DNA of 64,000 nt from Paraburkholderia heleia NBRC 101817 (GTDB lineage: Bacteria; Pseudomonadota; Gammaproteobacteria; Burkholderiales; Burkholderiaceae), in the NCBI RefSeq assembly GCF_000739775.1, contig NZ_BBJH01000002.1, positions 124,001 through 188,000 of the forward strand, written 5' to 3'. The position numbers and the translations under genes were made by a program. The notes beneath the pieces are model-generated. The model was not told where the DNA came from and did no database searches. It saw only the letters and a program-made list of their open reading frames with translations. The stretch's first letter is position 1, and the number at the start of each line of letters is the position of its first letter. Below are positions 24,040 through 32,632 of this stretch, piece by piece.

Positions 24040-25506
24040 TCACTCCTTCCCCACGGCCGAGAGCGGCGCGGCCACATGCTCCAACGATTTGCGCTCCGCA
24101 TCGACCCCCCAGATCGCAGCCACGATCGCCGCACCGATCATGAGCGCCGATCCCACCACATACCCCGTAAACACCTCGCTGCGCTGATGTGTATCGATCA
24201 GTCGTCCAAAGAAAGCCGGACCGATAATCCCGCCCAACGCCGTGCCGAACGCATAGAACACGGCGATAGCCAGTGCCCGGATCTCCAGCGGAAACGATTC
24301 ACTCACCGTCAAATACGCGGAACTCGCCGCAGCCGAGGCGAAAAAGAAAATCACCATCCACGCGCCGGTTTGCATCGTCGCCGTGAGCATGCCTTGCTCG
24401 AACAGCCAGCCGCTCGCCGTGAGCAGCACACCTGAGAGCGCATACGTCGCGGAAATCATCGTGCGCCGGCCGATCACATCGAACAACCGCCCCAGCAAGA
24501 TCGGTCCGAGAAAATTGCCGAGCGCGAACGGCAGCAGATAGAGCCCAACGTCGCCACCCGGCACGTGATAGAACTCCGTGAGCACCAGCGCGTAGGTAAA
24601 GAAAATCGCGTTGTAGAAGAAAGCCTGCGCCGTCATGAGAGAAAGCCCCACCAGCGCGCGACGGCGGTGCCGCACGAATAGGGCATGAAACACCGCGCGC
24701 AGCGGGGTGTGGCTGCGCGCGTGCAGACGCAGCGGGTCGTCAGGTGGGTCTTCCAGCGTATGGCCCGCATTGCGAAAGCGCGTTTCGATGCCCTCCACGA
24801 TGCGCTTCGCCTCGTGGTGCTCGCCGTGCGTGAGCAGCCACCGCGGGCTTTCGGGAATCCAGCGGCGCATGGGCAAGATGATGAGCGCGAGCACCGCGCC
24901 GATGAAGAAGCACACGCGCCAGCCCCAGTCCGCGGGCAGCAGGTGCGGGTCGAGCAGCACGACCGAGCCCGCCGCGCCCATGGCCGCGCCCACCCAGAAC
25001 GTGCCGTTGATGCTGAGGTCGGTCCAGCCGCGCACGCGCGCGGGCGTGAATTCCTGGATCGTCGAATTGATGGCCGCGTACTCGCCGCCGATGCCCGCGC
25101 CCGTGATCGCGCGAAACGCCACGAAGCTCGCGAAGCTCCATGAGAACGCCGTCGCGGCGGTGGCCAGCAGATACACGGCGAGCGTGATGAAGAAGAGCTT
25201 GCGCCGGCCCAGCCGGTCCGTGAGCCAGCCGAAGCCGAGCGCGCCGCACACCGCGCCCGCGATATACGCACTGCCGGCCAGCCCCACCTGCGCGTTGTCC
25301 AGATGCAGCACCGGGCTCGTTTTTAGCGCACTTGCTACCGCGCCGGCCAGCGTGACTTCCAGACCGTCGAGCAGCCACGTGACGCCCAGCGCCACGACGA
25401 TGAGCACATGAAAGCGGCCCCACGGCAGGCGATCGAGGCGCGCGGGCAGCGTGGTTTCGACGACGGGAGGCTTGTCAGTCGTTTCGGTCGTGTCTGGAGG
25501 ATTCAT
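24040..25506 (-). CDS. MFS transporter, sugar-porter/SP-like
   Basis: 488 aa with 12 hydrophobic segments. The conserved loop 2-3 motif GWLTDRLGRRKLF, the RAITGAGIGGEYAAINST segment of TM4-5, and PESPRWLLTHGE after TM6 are typical of the sugar-porter and aromatic-acid/related MFS groups. A long central cytoplasmic loop follows (residues about 230-275), and the second half repeats the motif in GRLFDVIGRRTMI. It imports or exports a small solute by proton coupling. No catabolic genes adjoin it, so the substrate is unknown. Confidence 0.87.
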   Translation of the reverse strand: MNPPDTTETTDKPPVVETTLPARLDRLPWGRFHVLIVVALGVTWLLDGLEVTLAGAVASALKTSPVLHLDNAQVGLAGSAYIAGAVCGALGFGWLTDRLGRRKLFFITLAVYLLATAATAFSWSFASFVAFRAITGAGIGGEYAAINSTIQEFTPARVRGWTDLSINGTFWVGAAMGAAGSVVLLDPHLLPADWGWRVCFFIGAVLALIILPMRRWIPESPRWLLTHGEHHEAKRIVEGIETRFRNAGHTLEDPPDDPLRLHARSHTPLRAVFHALFVRHRRRALVGLSLMTAQAFFYNAIFFTYALVLTEFYHVPGGDVGLYLLPFALGNFLGPILLGRLFDVIGRRTMISATYALSGVLLTASGWLFEQGMLTATMQTGAWMVIFFFASAAASSAYLTVSESFPLEIRALAIAVFYAFGTALGGIIGPAFFGRLIDTHQRSEVFTGYVVGSALMIGAAIVAAIWGVDAERKSLEHVAAPLSAVGKE

Positions 25507-25710
25507 CGGGCAAGGCGTGGTTCAGCACGCGATGCCTTGTAGCATGCGCTGTTCCTGAAATGCCGGCCTGCGTGAAAACAGAAAAATCACCATGTGAGGA
25601 AACGGTTGGCGTAACGTATCATCTCTTCATACAAAAGCGGGTGACGTGCAGGGAGTCTATGTCCGGATCATGTCAGGAACGGGGCGCGCCATCCATGCGC
25701 AAGTGTGCCT

Positions 25711-27315
25711 ATGACAAAACCAGTTCCGTGGTCTCCGGTTCGCAAATCCCGTTTATCGGGTCTCACGCCCACGCTCACCGCCATTGTCACGCTCGTGTGC
25801 GCCGCAAGTTTGCTGCTGCTCGCGGTGGCCGCCGGCGTGAGGGAAGGCGATAAGTCGATTCGCAAGCGCGAGGGGCTGATCGCGCAGGACATGGTGTCTG
25901 CTATCGAGCACATTCTCGATAGCGTGCTCACCGTGCAGGGCGCCGCGTTCGCCGCGCTCCCGGGCCAACCCTGCGAGCGCGTCGCGCGGCAGCTCGCCGA
26001 ATTGAGAACGCATGTCCGCTACGTGCGCGGCATCAATCTCGTGGCGAACGGGCGGCTCTACTGTTCATCCGCGCTCGGCCCTTATGACCTGGCGCTCGCG
26101 CCGTTCTTCGCGCAGGTGCCCGCAAGCACCGCGATTACGCTGATCGGCGGCACGCCCTGGCAGGCGGGCGTGCCGGTCATGCCGCTTTATGTTCCCACTG
26201 GCGAGCATGTCGGTCTGCTTTACGTGATCGAGTCGGCCTATCTGACCGATGCGCTTGCGCACGGCATACGCTACGGCGCGGGCCGCGTCACGCTTTCCGT
26301 GCCGGGCGCGGCGGCCATAGACGACCGCGGCGCGCTGCTCGCCGCCGGTGACCCCGCTCGCCATGCGGGCGCGCGCGCCATGTCTGCGCGCTGGGGCTTC
26401 GCCGTTTACGTGGCGTTTGCAGACGGCGCGTATCACGACGCTCGCTGGAAATACGGCTTGCGCTTTGGCGCCGCGGCGCTGCTCGTCGACCTGCTGATCG
26501 GCGCGGCGTGGCTCATCGCGTTCGCGCCGCGCCGGCTGCTGCTCTCGGCGGTGCGCCGCGGCCTGCGGCACGGACAGTTTCATGTGGTGTACCAGCCAGT
26601 GGTCGAGCTGGCGACGGGCCGCGTGGGCGGCGCGGAAGCGCTCATTCGCTGGACCCATCCGAAATTCGGCGCGGTGAGTCCTGCCGTGTTCATGGGCGAT
26701 GTGGAGGGCAGCCGCCTGCTCGGGCCGGTCACGCGTTTCGTGCTCGAACGCGCAACCACGGAAATGGTGAGCGCGACGAGCGTGCGTCCGTTTCATCTCG
26801 CCGTCAACGTGGCGCCGCTGGACTTCGAGCGCAAGGACTTCGTGGCGGACGTGCTCGGCGTAGTCGACAGCCTGCCGCCGAACGTGATTCTCATTCTCGA
26901 AGTAACCGAGCGCTTCCTGCTCGAACAGATCGCCCGCACCGAGGCCGTGTTCGAGACACTGAAGGCGCGCGGCGTGAAATTCGCCATCGACGACTTCGGC
27001 ACGCATCACAGCAACCTCGACACGCTCGGGCGTTTTCCGTTCGACTACGTGAAGATCGACGGGCAATTCGTGCGGCAGCTCGAGTGCCGCGGCGATCAGC
27101 TCGTCAAGGGAATCGTGGCGCTGGCGTGTCACTTCGGCATGGAGATCATCGCGGAAGGCGTCGAGACCGAAGCACAACACGAAATGTTGCAGCGCCTGGG
27201 CATACGCTATGCGCAAGGCTATTTTTACCGGCGACCGGGCTCGGCTGCGAGTATTGCCGAAATGCAATGCGATGCGAGCCTCGTGCGGTATGCGGTGTCG
27301 ACGCCCGTGCGCTAA
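25711..27315 (+). CDS. membrane c-di-GMP phosphodiesterase, CSS-motif sensor plus EAL domain
   Basis: 534 aa from ATG 25711; an in-frame GTG at 25705 is equally possible, and neither has a clear ribosome site. One N-terminal membrane helix, a periplasmic CSS-motif domain (RLYCSSALGPYDLALAP) and a second membrane helix near residue 255 are followed by an EAL domain. Catalytic elements look intact: AEALIRW, NVAPLDF, LEVTERF, IDDFGTHHSNL, VKIDG, EGVET and QGYFYRRP. The DDFGTHHS form differs from the common DDFGTGYS. In CSS-EAL proteins of the PdeC type, a periplasmic disulfide and DsbA/DsbB redox state control activity. It should hydrolyse c-di-GMP at the inner membrane. Confidence 0.88.
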   Translation: MTKPVPWSPVRKSRLSGLTPTLTAIVTLVCAASLLLLAVAAGVREGDKSIRKREGLIAQDMVSAIEHILDSVLTVQGAAFAALPGQPCERVARQLAELRTHVRYVRGINLVANGRLYCSSALGPYDLALAPFFAQVPASTAITLIGGTPWQAGVPVMPLYVPTGEHVGLLYVIESAYLTDALAHGIRYGAGRVTLSVPGAAAIDDRGALLAAGDPARHAGARAMSARWGFAVYVAFADGAYHDARWKYGLRFGAAALLVDLLIGAAWLIAFAPRRLLLSAVRRGLRHGQFHVVYQPVVELATGRVGGAEALIRWTHPKFGAVSPAVFMGDVEGSRLLGPVTRFVLERATTEMVSATSVRPFHLAVNVAPLDFERKDFVADVLGVVDSLPPNVILILEVTERFLLEQIARTEAVFETLKARGVKFAIDDFGTHHSNLDTLGRFPFDYVKIDGQFVRQLECRGDQLVKGIVALACHFGMEIIAEGVETEAQHEMLQRLGIRYAQGYFYRRPGSAASIAEMQCDASLVRYAVSTPVR

Positions 27316-27338
27316 TACGAATTAAACAGCACACGCAT

Positions 27339-27878
27339 TCAGAAACCGCGCCGAACCGTAACTGTTGCGCCTGTGCTATGCGAATGAAGAATGGCGACGC
27401 GCGCGGTGGCTGAAAACACCCACTCGTCGACGGTCAGAGAGAGCCTGCGCTGAGGCTGCGCGCCGATGTTCAGCGTGCTGTCCGGCACAGTGAGAAGCGA
27501 AATTTGCGGCGCTGTGGAAGGGCCCATCTGCAGATAATCGGCAATGGGCTGTGCAGCCTGCTGCTGCGCGCCGTAACGGCTCCCGGGCACGGATTTCACG
27601 AAGTCGTAATGGTATTTGTCCTGTGCGACCGGCGCGCTATAAAAGTCCTCGACTTGCGCGTAAAACGGTTTTGGCTGATTCGCCTGATATTCCATTTCGT
27701 ACCGGTGCAGGTACGCCTGGGGTTCGGGTGGCAGCGCTGGAACCACTTCCATCGGCATTGACGGGATATTGGCGACCGTCATGGTTTCGGGAATGTTCAC
27801 ACCGGTGCTCTGAGCGACTGCATAACCGCTCAGCATAAAAAAGGCTGCACCGACAATCTTTTCGTTCAGGCACGTCAT
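27339..27878 (-). CDS. secreted protein of unknown function
   Basis: 179 aa from ATG 27878, with GGAGG seven bases upstream; an ATG two codons earlier is too close to that site. Residues 1-24 form a signal peptide (KIVGAAFFMLSGYAVAQ). The mature part has a proline-rich start (IPSMPMEVVPALPPEPQAYL), a Tyr/Gln-rich middle (YQANQPKPFYAQVEDFY, QDKYHYDFVK) and a beta-like end (QRRLSLTVDEWVFSATARVA). I do not recognise a family. It is convergent with the EAL gene, and their stops lie only 23 bp apart. Confidence 0.6.
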   Translation of the reverse strand: MTCLNEKIVGAAFFMLSGYAVAQSTGVNIPETMTVANIPSMPMEVVPALPPEPQAYLHRYEMEYQANQPKPFYAQVEDFYSAPVAQDKYHYDFVKSVPGSRYGAQQQAAQPIADYLQMGPSTAPQISLLTVPDSTLNIGAQPQRRLSLTVDEWVFSATARVAILHSHSTGATVTVRRGF

Positions 27879-28224
27879 GAGCATGCCTCCAATGACGAAC
27901 TCGAAACATCGAACTGTCGAACGTTCCTGCCGAACAGACTGCCTTTGCATCACCCGCACTCATGCATTCTAGTACCTGATTTGCTTCCTGCTAGCCGAAT
28001 GTGTGCATACGCCGTGCAGATGGATGCAAAGTCCACCAGCCGGCGGAAGGTGTGTCACGTCGTTGCCTAACATCGCGGATGTTATGACCGATTCGCCTGG
28101 GGGAGGCGCGCCTGCAGCGGAAGAAATTGCGGATGATCGCGCGGATCCTCGATGGGCGCGCGTCGGCGCAGAGCCCATCGATGCTAACCCCGACGCTAAC
28201 CCCATCAGGGAAAATCCGCGCGGC
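27879..28224. other. intergenic region with inverted repeat
   Basis: 346 bp between two minus-strand genes, so it should hold the promoter of the secreted-protein gene. TAACATC-gcg-GATGTTA (28068-28084) is a perfect inverted repeat about 190 bp upstream of that gene. GCTAACCCC occurs twice within 20 bp near 28180-28205. No gene is supported here. Confidence 0.4.
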
Positions 28225-29652
28225 CTAGATCGTGCCAAAGAGGGCGCGCGGCCGGTCTTGCAGCGTGCGCGCGAGGACCTTCAGCGCGCGCACCAGTTGG
28301 TCCCGCGAGGTTGCACACGCGAGGTTGATGCGCACGCCGTGCTCGAGTGTCGAGCGGTCCACCGCGAACGCCGAGGCGGGCATGGTGTTCACGCCGCGCG
28401 CGAGCGCGTTGGCGGCGAAGTCGTCGGAACGCCACGGCGCTGGCACGCGTAGCCAGACGAACATGCACGCGGGGTCGCTGTTGAGCAGTTCGCGCGGCAA
28501 GATCTCGAGCGCGAGTTCCTGCCGCGCCTGCAACTCCGCACGCTGTGCTTCGAGGATGAGGTGCGCGGTGCCGTCCTCGATCCAGCGCGTGGTGATGAGC
28601 GTGGTGAGCGGTGCCGGCATCCAGGCCGTCGTGCGCACGGCTTCGGCCGCGAGCGGCGCACCGTGCGGCGGCGTGAGCAGATAGCCGATGCGCAGCCCCG
28701 GCGCGAGCACCTTCGAGGTGGAGGCCACGTGGAAGGTCAGCTCGGGGCACAGGCTCGCGATGGTCGGCAGGCGCTTGCGCAGCAACGGCCCATACACGTC
28801 GTCCTCGATGATGGCGACGTGATGCCGCCGCGCGATCTCCACGAGAGCGAGGCGCCGCTCGAGGCTCATCGTGACCACGCTGGGGTTCTGCAGGTTCGGC
28901 ACGGTGAAGATCGCCTTCACCGGCATGCGGCGGCACGCGTCTTCGAGCGGGTCGGGAAGCAGGCCTTCGGCGTCGCTCGGGATGCCGACCAGTTCGAACT
29001 GGAATACGGGCGCGAGCGCCTTGAGGCCGTAGTAGGTCAGCTTGTCGGACAGGATCACGCCTTCGTGGCCCATCAGGCTGCTCAGGACCGCATAGAGGCC
29101 ATGCTGCGCACCGCTCGTCACGACCAGATTCTCGGGCGAGAGCGTGAAGCCTGGCGCGGCGATCCACTGCGCACCCGCCGCGCGCGCCCATTCGGCGCCC
29201 TGGGGCGGCTGGTATTCCTGGGTTTCCGCAAAACGCGGGTCGCGCGAGATCGACGCCATCGTGTGGGCGAACTGCGCGAGAAATTCGCCGGTCGCCGGCC
29301 GGTTGACGGTGAGGTCCACCACGCCGTTCGTATCTACGCCGCTCGCCGCGCCGCCGCGCTGTGCCGCGGCGCCGACGGCAGGCATGGCCCCGCCGGTGAC
29401 GATCGAGCCGCGCCGCTTGCTCGCCACGATCAGACCGCGCGCCTGCAACTCCTTGTACGCGCGCGATACGGTGGAGACGTTGATGCCCAGTTCCACGGCC
29501 AGATCGCGCTGCGGCGGCAGGCGGCTGCCGGGCGGGTACTGACCGCTGCGCACCTGTTCCTCCAGATTGCGGGAGACCTCCAGGTACGTGGCTTGACGAC
29601 CTTTTGTCTGGATCTCGTCATCCGATTTTGTCTGGTAATCGTGGGCTTTCAT
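28225..29652 (-). CDS. MocR/GntR-family regulator with aminotransferase-like domain
   Basis: 475 aa from ATG 29652, with GGAGA upstream. The N-terminal GntR winged HTH lies at about residues 25-85 (YPPGSRLPPQRDLAVELGIN, then VSTVSRAYKELQARGL). The remainder is a fold-type I aminotransferase domain with the PLP lysine in STSKVLAPGLRIGYL and the EDDVYGPL segment. MocR proteins use PLP or its amino-acid aldimine as effector. It is separated by 505 bp from the divergent D-amino-acid-dehydrogenase-like gene at 30158 and probably controls it. Confidence 0.88.
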   Translation of the reverse strand: MKAHDYQTKSDDEIQTKGRQATYLEVSRNLEEQVRSGQYPPGSRLPPQRDLAVELGINVSTVSRAYKELQARGLIVASKRRGSIVTGGAMPAVGAAAQRGGAASGVDTNGVVDLTVNRPATGEFLAQFAHTMASISRDPRFAETQEYQPPQGAEWARAAGAQWIAAPGFTLSPENLVVTSGAQHGLYAVLSSLMGHEGVILSDKLTYYGLKALAPVFQFELVGIPSDAEGLLPDPLEDACRRMPVKAIFTVPNLQNPSVVTMSLERRLALVEIARRHHVAIIEDDVYGPLLRKRLPTIASLCPELTFHVASTSKVLAPGLRIGYLLTPPHGAPLAAEAVRTTAWMPAPLTTLITTRWIEDGTAHLILEAQRAELQARQELALEILPRELLNSDPACMFVWLRVPAPWRSDDFAANALARGVNTMPASAFAVDRSTLEHGVRINLACATSRDQLVRALKVLARTLQDRPRALFGTI

Positions 29653-30157
29653 GCAAGTAATATCTCCATACAAAACTCGATCGTCTGCCACACTGCTTGC
29701 TACTGTGAGATGCGATGCCAGCGCCGCCATCGCGTCTGCTAGTCCAATAATACGATATCTGGCAAGAGCATACTTGCTTATACCGTGGGCCACCCGGTCA
29801 TTCTCCAGGGGAAATCCTGGTCTCCATACAAAGATTTTTTAATTGCACACAAAAAATTATTGTGTGAGTATGAATCCGAGATTTTGTTCGGCCAGCAGTT
29901 CGGCGCAACACGCACTGTATTACAGGAGGACAGGCTCGTGGCAACCCGGCAAACCACCCGCTTCAGGTGCAACATCCGTCGATCGTGGTGGCGGCGATCG
30001 CCGGTGTGCTCTGCGCGATGGGCTTCGATCGCGCGCTTTCGGGCCAGCTCATGACAAGCCTCGCGAGCCTGGCGGTGGTATCGGCGGCTTAGCTGCTCAC
30101 ACGCAAGAGGTCTCACGTGCAGGATTTCCGTGAGCCAGCAACCAACTGGAAGAAGTC
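29653..30157. promoter_or_regulatory. long divergent promoter region of the MocR/DadA-like locus
   Basis: 505 bp. The 12-mer TCTCCATACAAA occurs at 29663-29674 and 29821-29832 in the same orientation, 158 bp apart; MocR regulators commonly bind direct repeats. CACACAA-aaaatta-TTGTGTG (29846-29866) is a perfect inverted repeat in an A/T-rich segment. AGGAGG (29924-29929) precedes a GTG at 29938 that opens only 38 codons. In another frame the DNA from 29940 to 30092 reads like a short hydrophobic protein (HPSIVVAAIAGVLCAMGFDR, then ALSGQLMTSLASLAVVSAA and a stop), so a frameshifted small gene may lie here. I do not recognise it. Confidence 0.45.
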
Positions 30158-31390
30158 ATGGCGCAAGTGGCTGTCATCGGCGCGGGTTTCGTGGGGTTGT
30201 CGTGCGCCTACTGGCTCATGCGCGACGGGCACAGCGTGACGCTGTACGACGCGCAGGGTCCGGGCGAGGGCGCTTCATACGGCAACGCGGGCACGTTCGC
30301 TAACTATGCGTGCATTCCCGTGAACAACCCGGACGTGTTCCGCAACATCCCGCGCTTTCTGTTCTCGTCGACGAGCCCGCTGCGCGTCCGTTGGGGCGAC
30401 GTGCCGGGACTCGCGCCGTGGCTCGCGCGCTTCCTGCTGAGCGCCACGCCGCGCCGCTACGCGGGCAGCGTGAACGCACTCGCGCAACTGCTCTCGCGCG
30501 CGTTCGAAGGCTACCGCGACATGCTCGACGTCGACACGCTCGCGGCTTTCGTGCGCGAACGCGAATGTCTCTATCTGTATTCGAGCGCGGCGTCATTCAA
30601 GGCCGCGCAGCCGGCGCTCGAGCTGCGGCGCTCGCTCGGCGTAAGGTTCGACACGCTCGCGCGCAGCGAGATCGCACAACTGGAGCCCGGCCTCGCGCCG
30701 CTCTTCTCTCAAGGCACGCTCTTTAAGGGCAGCTGGTTTCTGAGCGATCCGCGCGGCTTTTTGCAGGCCTTGCATGCGATGTTGACGCAGCGCGGTCTCG
30801 TGCACAGGCGCGTGGCCGTCCAGACACTGGAGCCCGCACCGGGCGCGGTGAAGCTGATCGATTCGGCAGGCGAGGCGCACGACGCGGAACAGGCCATTGT
30901 GTGCGCGGGTGCGTTTTCGGGGCGTCTCGCACGCCAGTGCGGCGACGCGGTGCCGCTAGGCGTGGAGCGTGGCTATCACGTGCGCTTTCCTGGCACCGCT
31001 AACCGAATTTCGCGCCCGTGCGGTTGGGCCGAGCGCGGCTTCTACATGACGCCGATGGACGGCGGCATCCGCGCCGCGGGCACCGTCGAGCTGGCGGCCA
31101 ACGGCGCGGGCAAGAACGCGGACCTGCTGCGCCTGTTGACGCGCTCCGCGCAGGAGGCGCTGCCCGGTCTGCCGGAGCCGGACAGCGACTGGCTCGGTTT
31201 CAGGCCGAGCCTGCCCGACGCGCTGCCCGTGGTGGGCGCGTCGAGCCGCTCGCCGCGCGTGATCTACGCGTTCGGGCACCAGCATCTGGGCGTGACGCTA
31301 GGAGGCGTGACGGGCAGCGTGGTCGCCGATCTCGTTGCAAGGCGCGCGCCTCCGATCGATCTCGCGCCATATAGTCCGCGCCGCTTTTAA
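30158..31390 (+). CDS. FAD-dependent D-amino-acid dehydrogenase-like oxidoreductase
   Basis: 410 aa, a usual length for DadA. The FAD motif is at the very N-terminus (VIGAGFVGLSCAYWLMRDGH), followed by the GPGEGASYGNAGTFANYACI segment characteristic of DadA-like proteins, and a C-terminal FAD-closing GHQHLGVTLGGVTG. It should oxidise a D-amino or imino acid to the keto acid, passing electrons to the respiratory chain. It is followed after 76 bp by a periplasmic binding protein and is divergent from a MocR regulator, a set that suggests amino-acid scavenging. The exact substrate cannot be read. Confidence 0.85.
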   Translation: MAQVAVIGAGFVGLSCAYWLMRDGHSVTLYDAQGPGEGASYGNAGTFANYACIPVNNPDVFRNIPRFLFSSTSPLRVRWGDVPGLAPWLARFLLSATPRRYAGSVNALAQLLSRAFEGYRDMLDVDTLAAFVRERECLYLYSSAASFKAAQPALELRRSLGVRFDTLARSEIAQLEPGLAPLFSQGTLFKGSWFLSDPRGFLQALHAMLTQRGLVHRRVAVQTLEPAPGAVKLIDSAGEAHDAEQAIVCAGAFSGRLARQCGDAVPLGVERGYHVRFPGTANRISRPCGWAERGFYMTPMDGGIRAAGTVELAANGAGKNADLLRLLTRSAQEALPGLPEPDSDWLGFRPSLPDALPVVGASSRSPRVIYAFGHQHLGVTLGGVTGSVVADLVARRAPPIDLAPYSPRRF

Positions 31391-31466
31391 TCCCAGTTTC
31401 GAGCCGCTTTCCGGTCAGCAGCCACGTACCACTCACCGCAACAGTCTCCCAGCGAGGATGAGCATC

Positions 31467-32615
31467 ATGAACCGCCGTACTCTCGTACTAACGATGGCCC
31501 TCGGGCTGATGGGCTTGCACGGCCCCGCGCAGGCGGCCGACCCCGAGGTTGTGAAGATCGGCTTCGCCGGTCCGCTCACCGGCCCGGTGGCGCGCGTAGG
31601 CAAGGACTTGCAGTACGGCGCGCAGCTCGCGATCGACGAGGAGAACGCCAAACACCCCGTCATCGCGGGCAAGCCGGTCAAGTACGTGCTCGACGTGCAG
31701 GACGATCAGGCCGATCCGCACGTGGCCGTTCAGGTGGCGCAAAAGCTCGTGGACGACGGCGTGGTCGGCGTGATCGGCCACTACAACTCGGGCTGCAGCA
31801 TTCCCGCCTCGGCGGTTTATCACAACGCGAACGTCGCGATGATCACGCCCGGCTCCACCAACCCGGCGCTGACCCAGCAGGGCTACGCGAACGTGTTTCG
31901 CACCATGGGCAACGACGGCATAGGCGGCGTGATCGCCGGCAAGTTCGCGGTGGAGCAGTTGAAGGCGAAGCGCATCGGTATCATCGACGATCGCACCGCC
32001 TTCGGCCAGGGGCTTGCCGACGCGTTCGAGAAAGGCGCGAAGGAGGCCAACGGCAATATCGTCGACCGCGAGTTCACCAACGACAAGGCCGTGGATTTTC
32101 GCGCCATTCTCACCTCCCTCAAGCAAAAGAACGTCGACGTGATTTTCTTTGGCGGCCTCGACGAGCAGGGCGCGATGCTCGCCAAGCAGATGCGCACGCT
32201 CGGCATGCCGGCGCGCCTCTTCGGCGCGGGCGCATTGAAGAGCAACGCCTTTCTGCAGATCGCGGGCCCGGCGGGCGAGGGCACGCAGGACCTCGAACCG
32301 GGACCGGCGCTCGACAAGCTGCCTGCCGCGCAGGCGTTCGCGAAGCGCTACAAGGCGCGCTTCAATCAGGATGTCGAACTGTATGCGCCGTTCGCCTATG
32401 ACGCCGCGCTCGCCATGATCAAGGCGATTCGCGACGCCGATTCGCTCGACCGCGCGAAGATCGTCGCGAGCTTCCCGAAGGTGACGGTGGTGGGCGTGAC
32501 GGGCAATATCGCGTTCGATCCGCACGGCGATCTCATCAAGCCGCCTTATACGCTCTTCGAGGTGCAGCAGGGGCAGTGGAAGAGCCTCAAGACACTCGGG
32601 GGCAATGGCGTGTGA
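31467..32615 (+). CDS. ABC transporter substrate-binding protein, branched-chain amino acid (LivK) type
   Basis: 382 aa from ATG 31467 (MNRRTLV); an in-frame ATG lies three codons upstream. The signal peptide (LTMALGLMGLHGPAQAAD) is followed by the type 1 periplasmic binding fold start VVKIGFAGPLTGPVARVGKD. GHYNSGCSIPASAVYHNANV and MITPGSTNPALTQQG form the ligand cleft typical of LivJ/LivK/UrtA-like proteins. No permease or ATPase gene is nearby, so it must share membrane components encoded elsewhere. It is co-oriented with the D-amino-acid-dehydrogenase-like gene and probably supplies its substrate. Confidence 0.88.
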   Translation: MNRRTLVLTMALGLMGLHGPAQAADPEVVKIGFAGPLTGPVARVGKDLQYGAQLAIDEENAKHPVIAGKPVKYVLDVQDDQADPHVAVQVAQKLVDDGVVGVIGHYNSGCSIPASAVYHNANVAMITPGSTNPALTQQGYANVFRTMGNDGIGGVIAGKFAVEQLKAKRIGIIDDRTAFGQGLADAFEKGAKEANGNIVDREFTNDKAVDFRAILTSLKQKNVDVIFFGGLDEQGAMLAKQMRTLGMPARLFGAGALKSNAFLQIAGPAGEGTQDLEPGPALDKLPAAQAFAKRYKARFNQDVELYAPFAYDAALAMIKAIRDADSLDRAKIVASFPKVTVVGVTGNIAFDPHGDLIKPPYTLFEVQQGQWKSLKTLGGNGV

Positions 32616-32632
32616 AGGGCGTGCGGGGCCTT

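Noticed and set aside
29785-30054. An 89-codon plus-strand frame in the MocR/dehydrogenase spacer
   Set aside because: The composition changes abruptly, the start lies in the promoter region and most of it is Arg/Ser-rich. Another frame at 29940-30092 is more protein-like.
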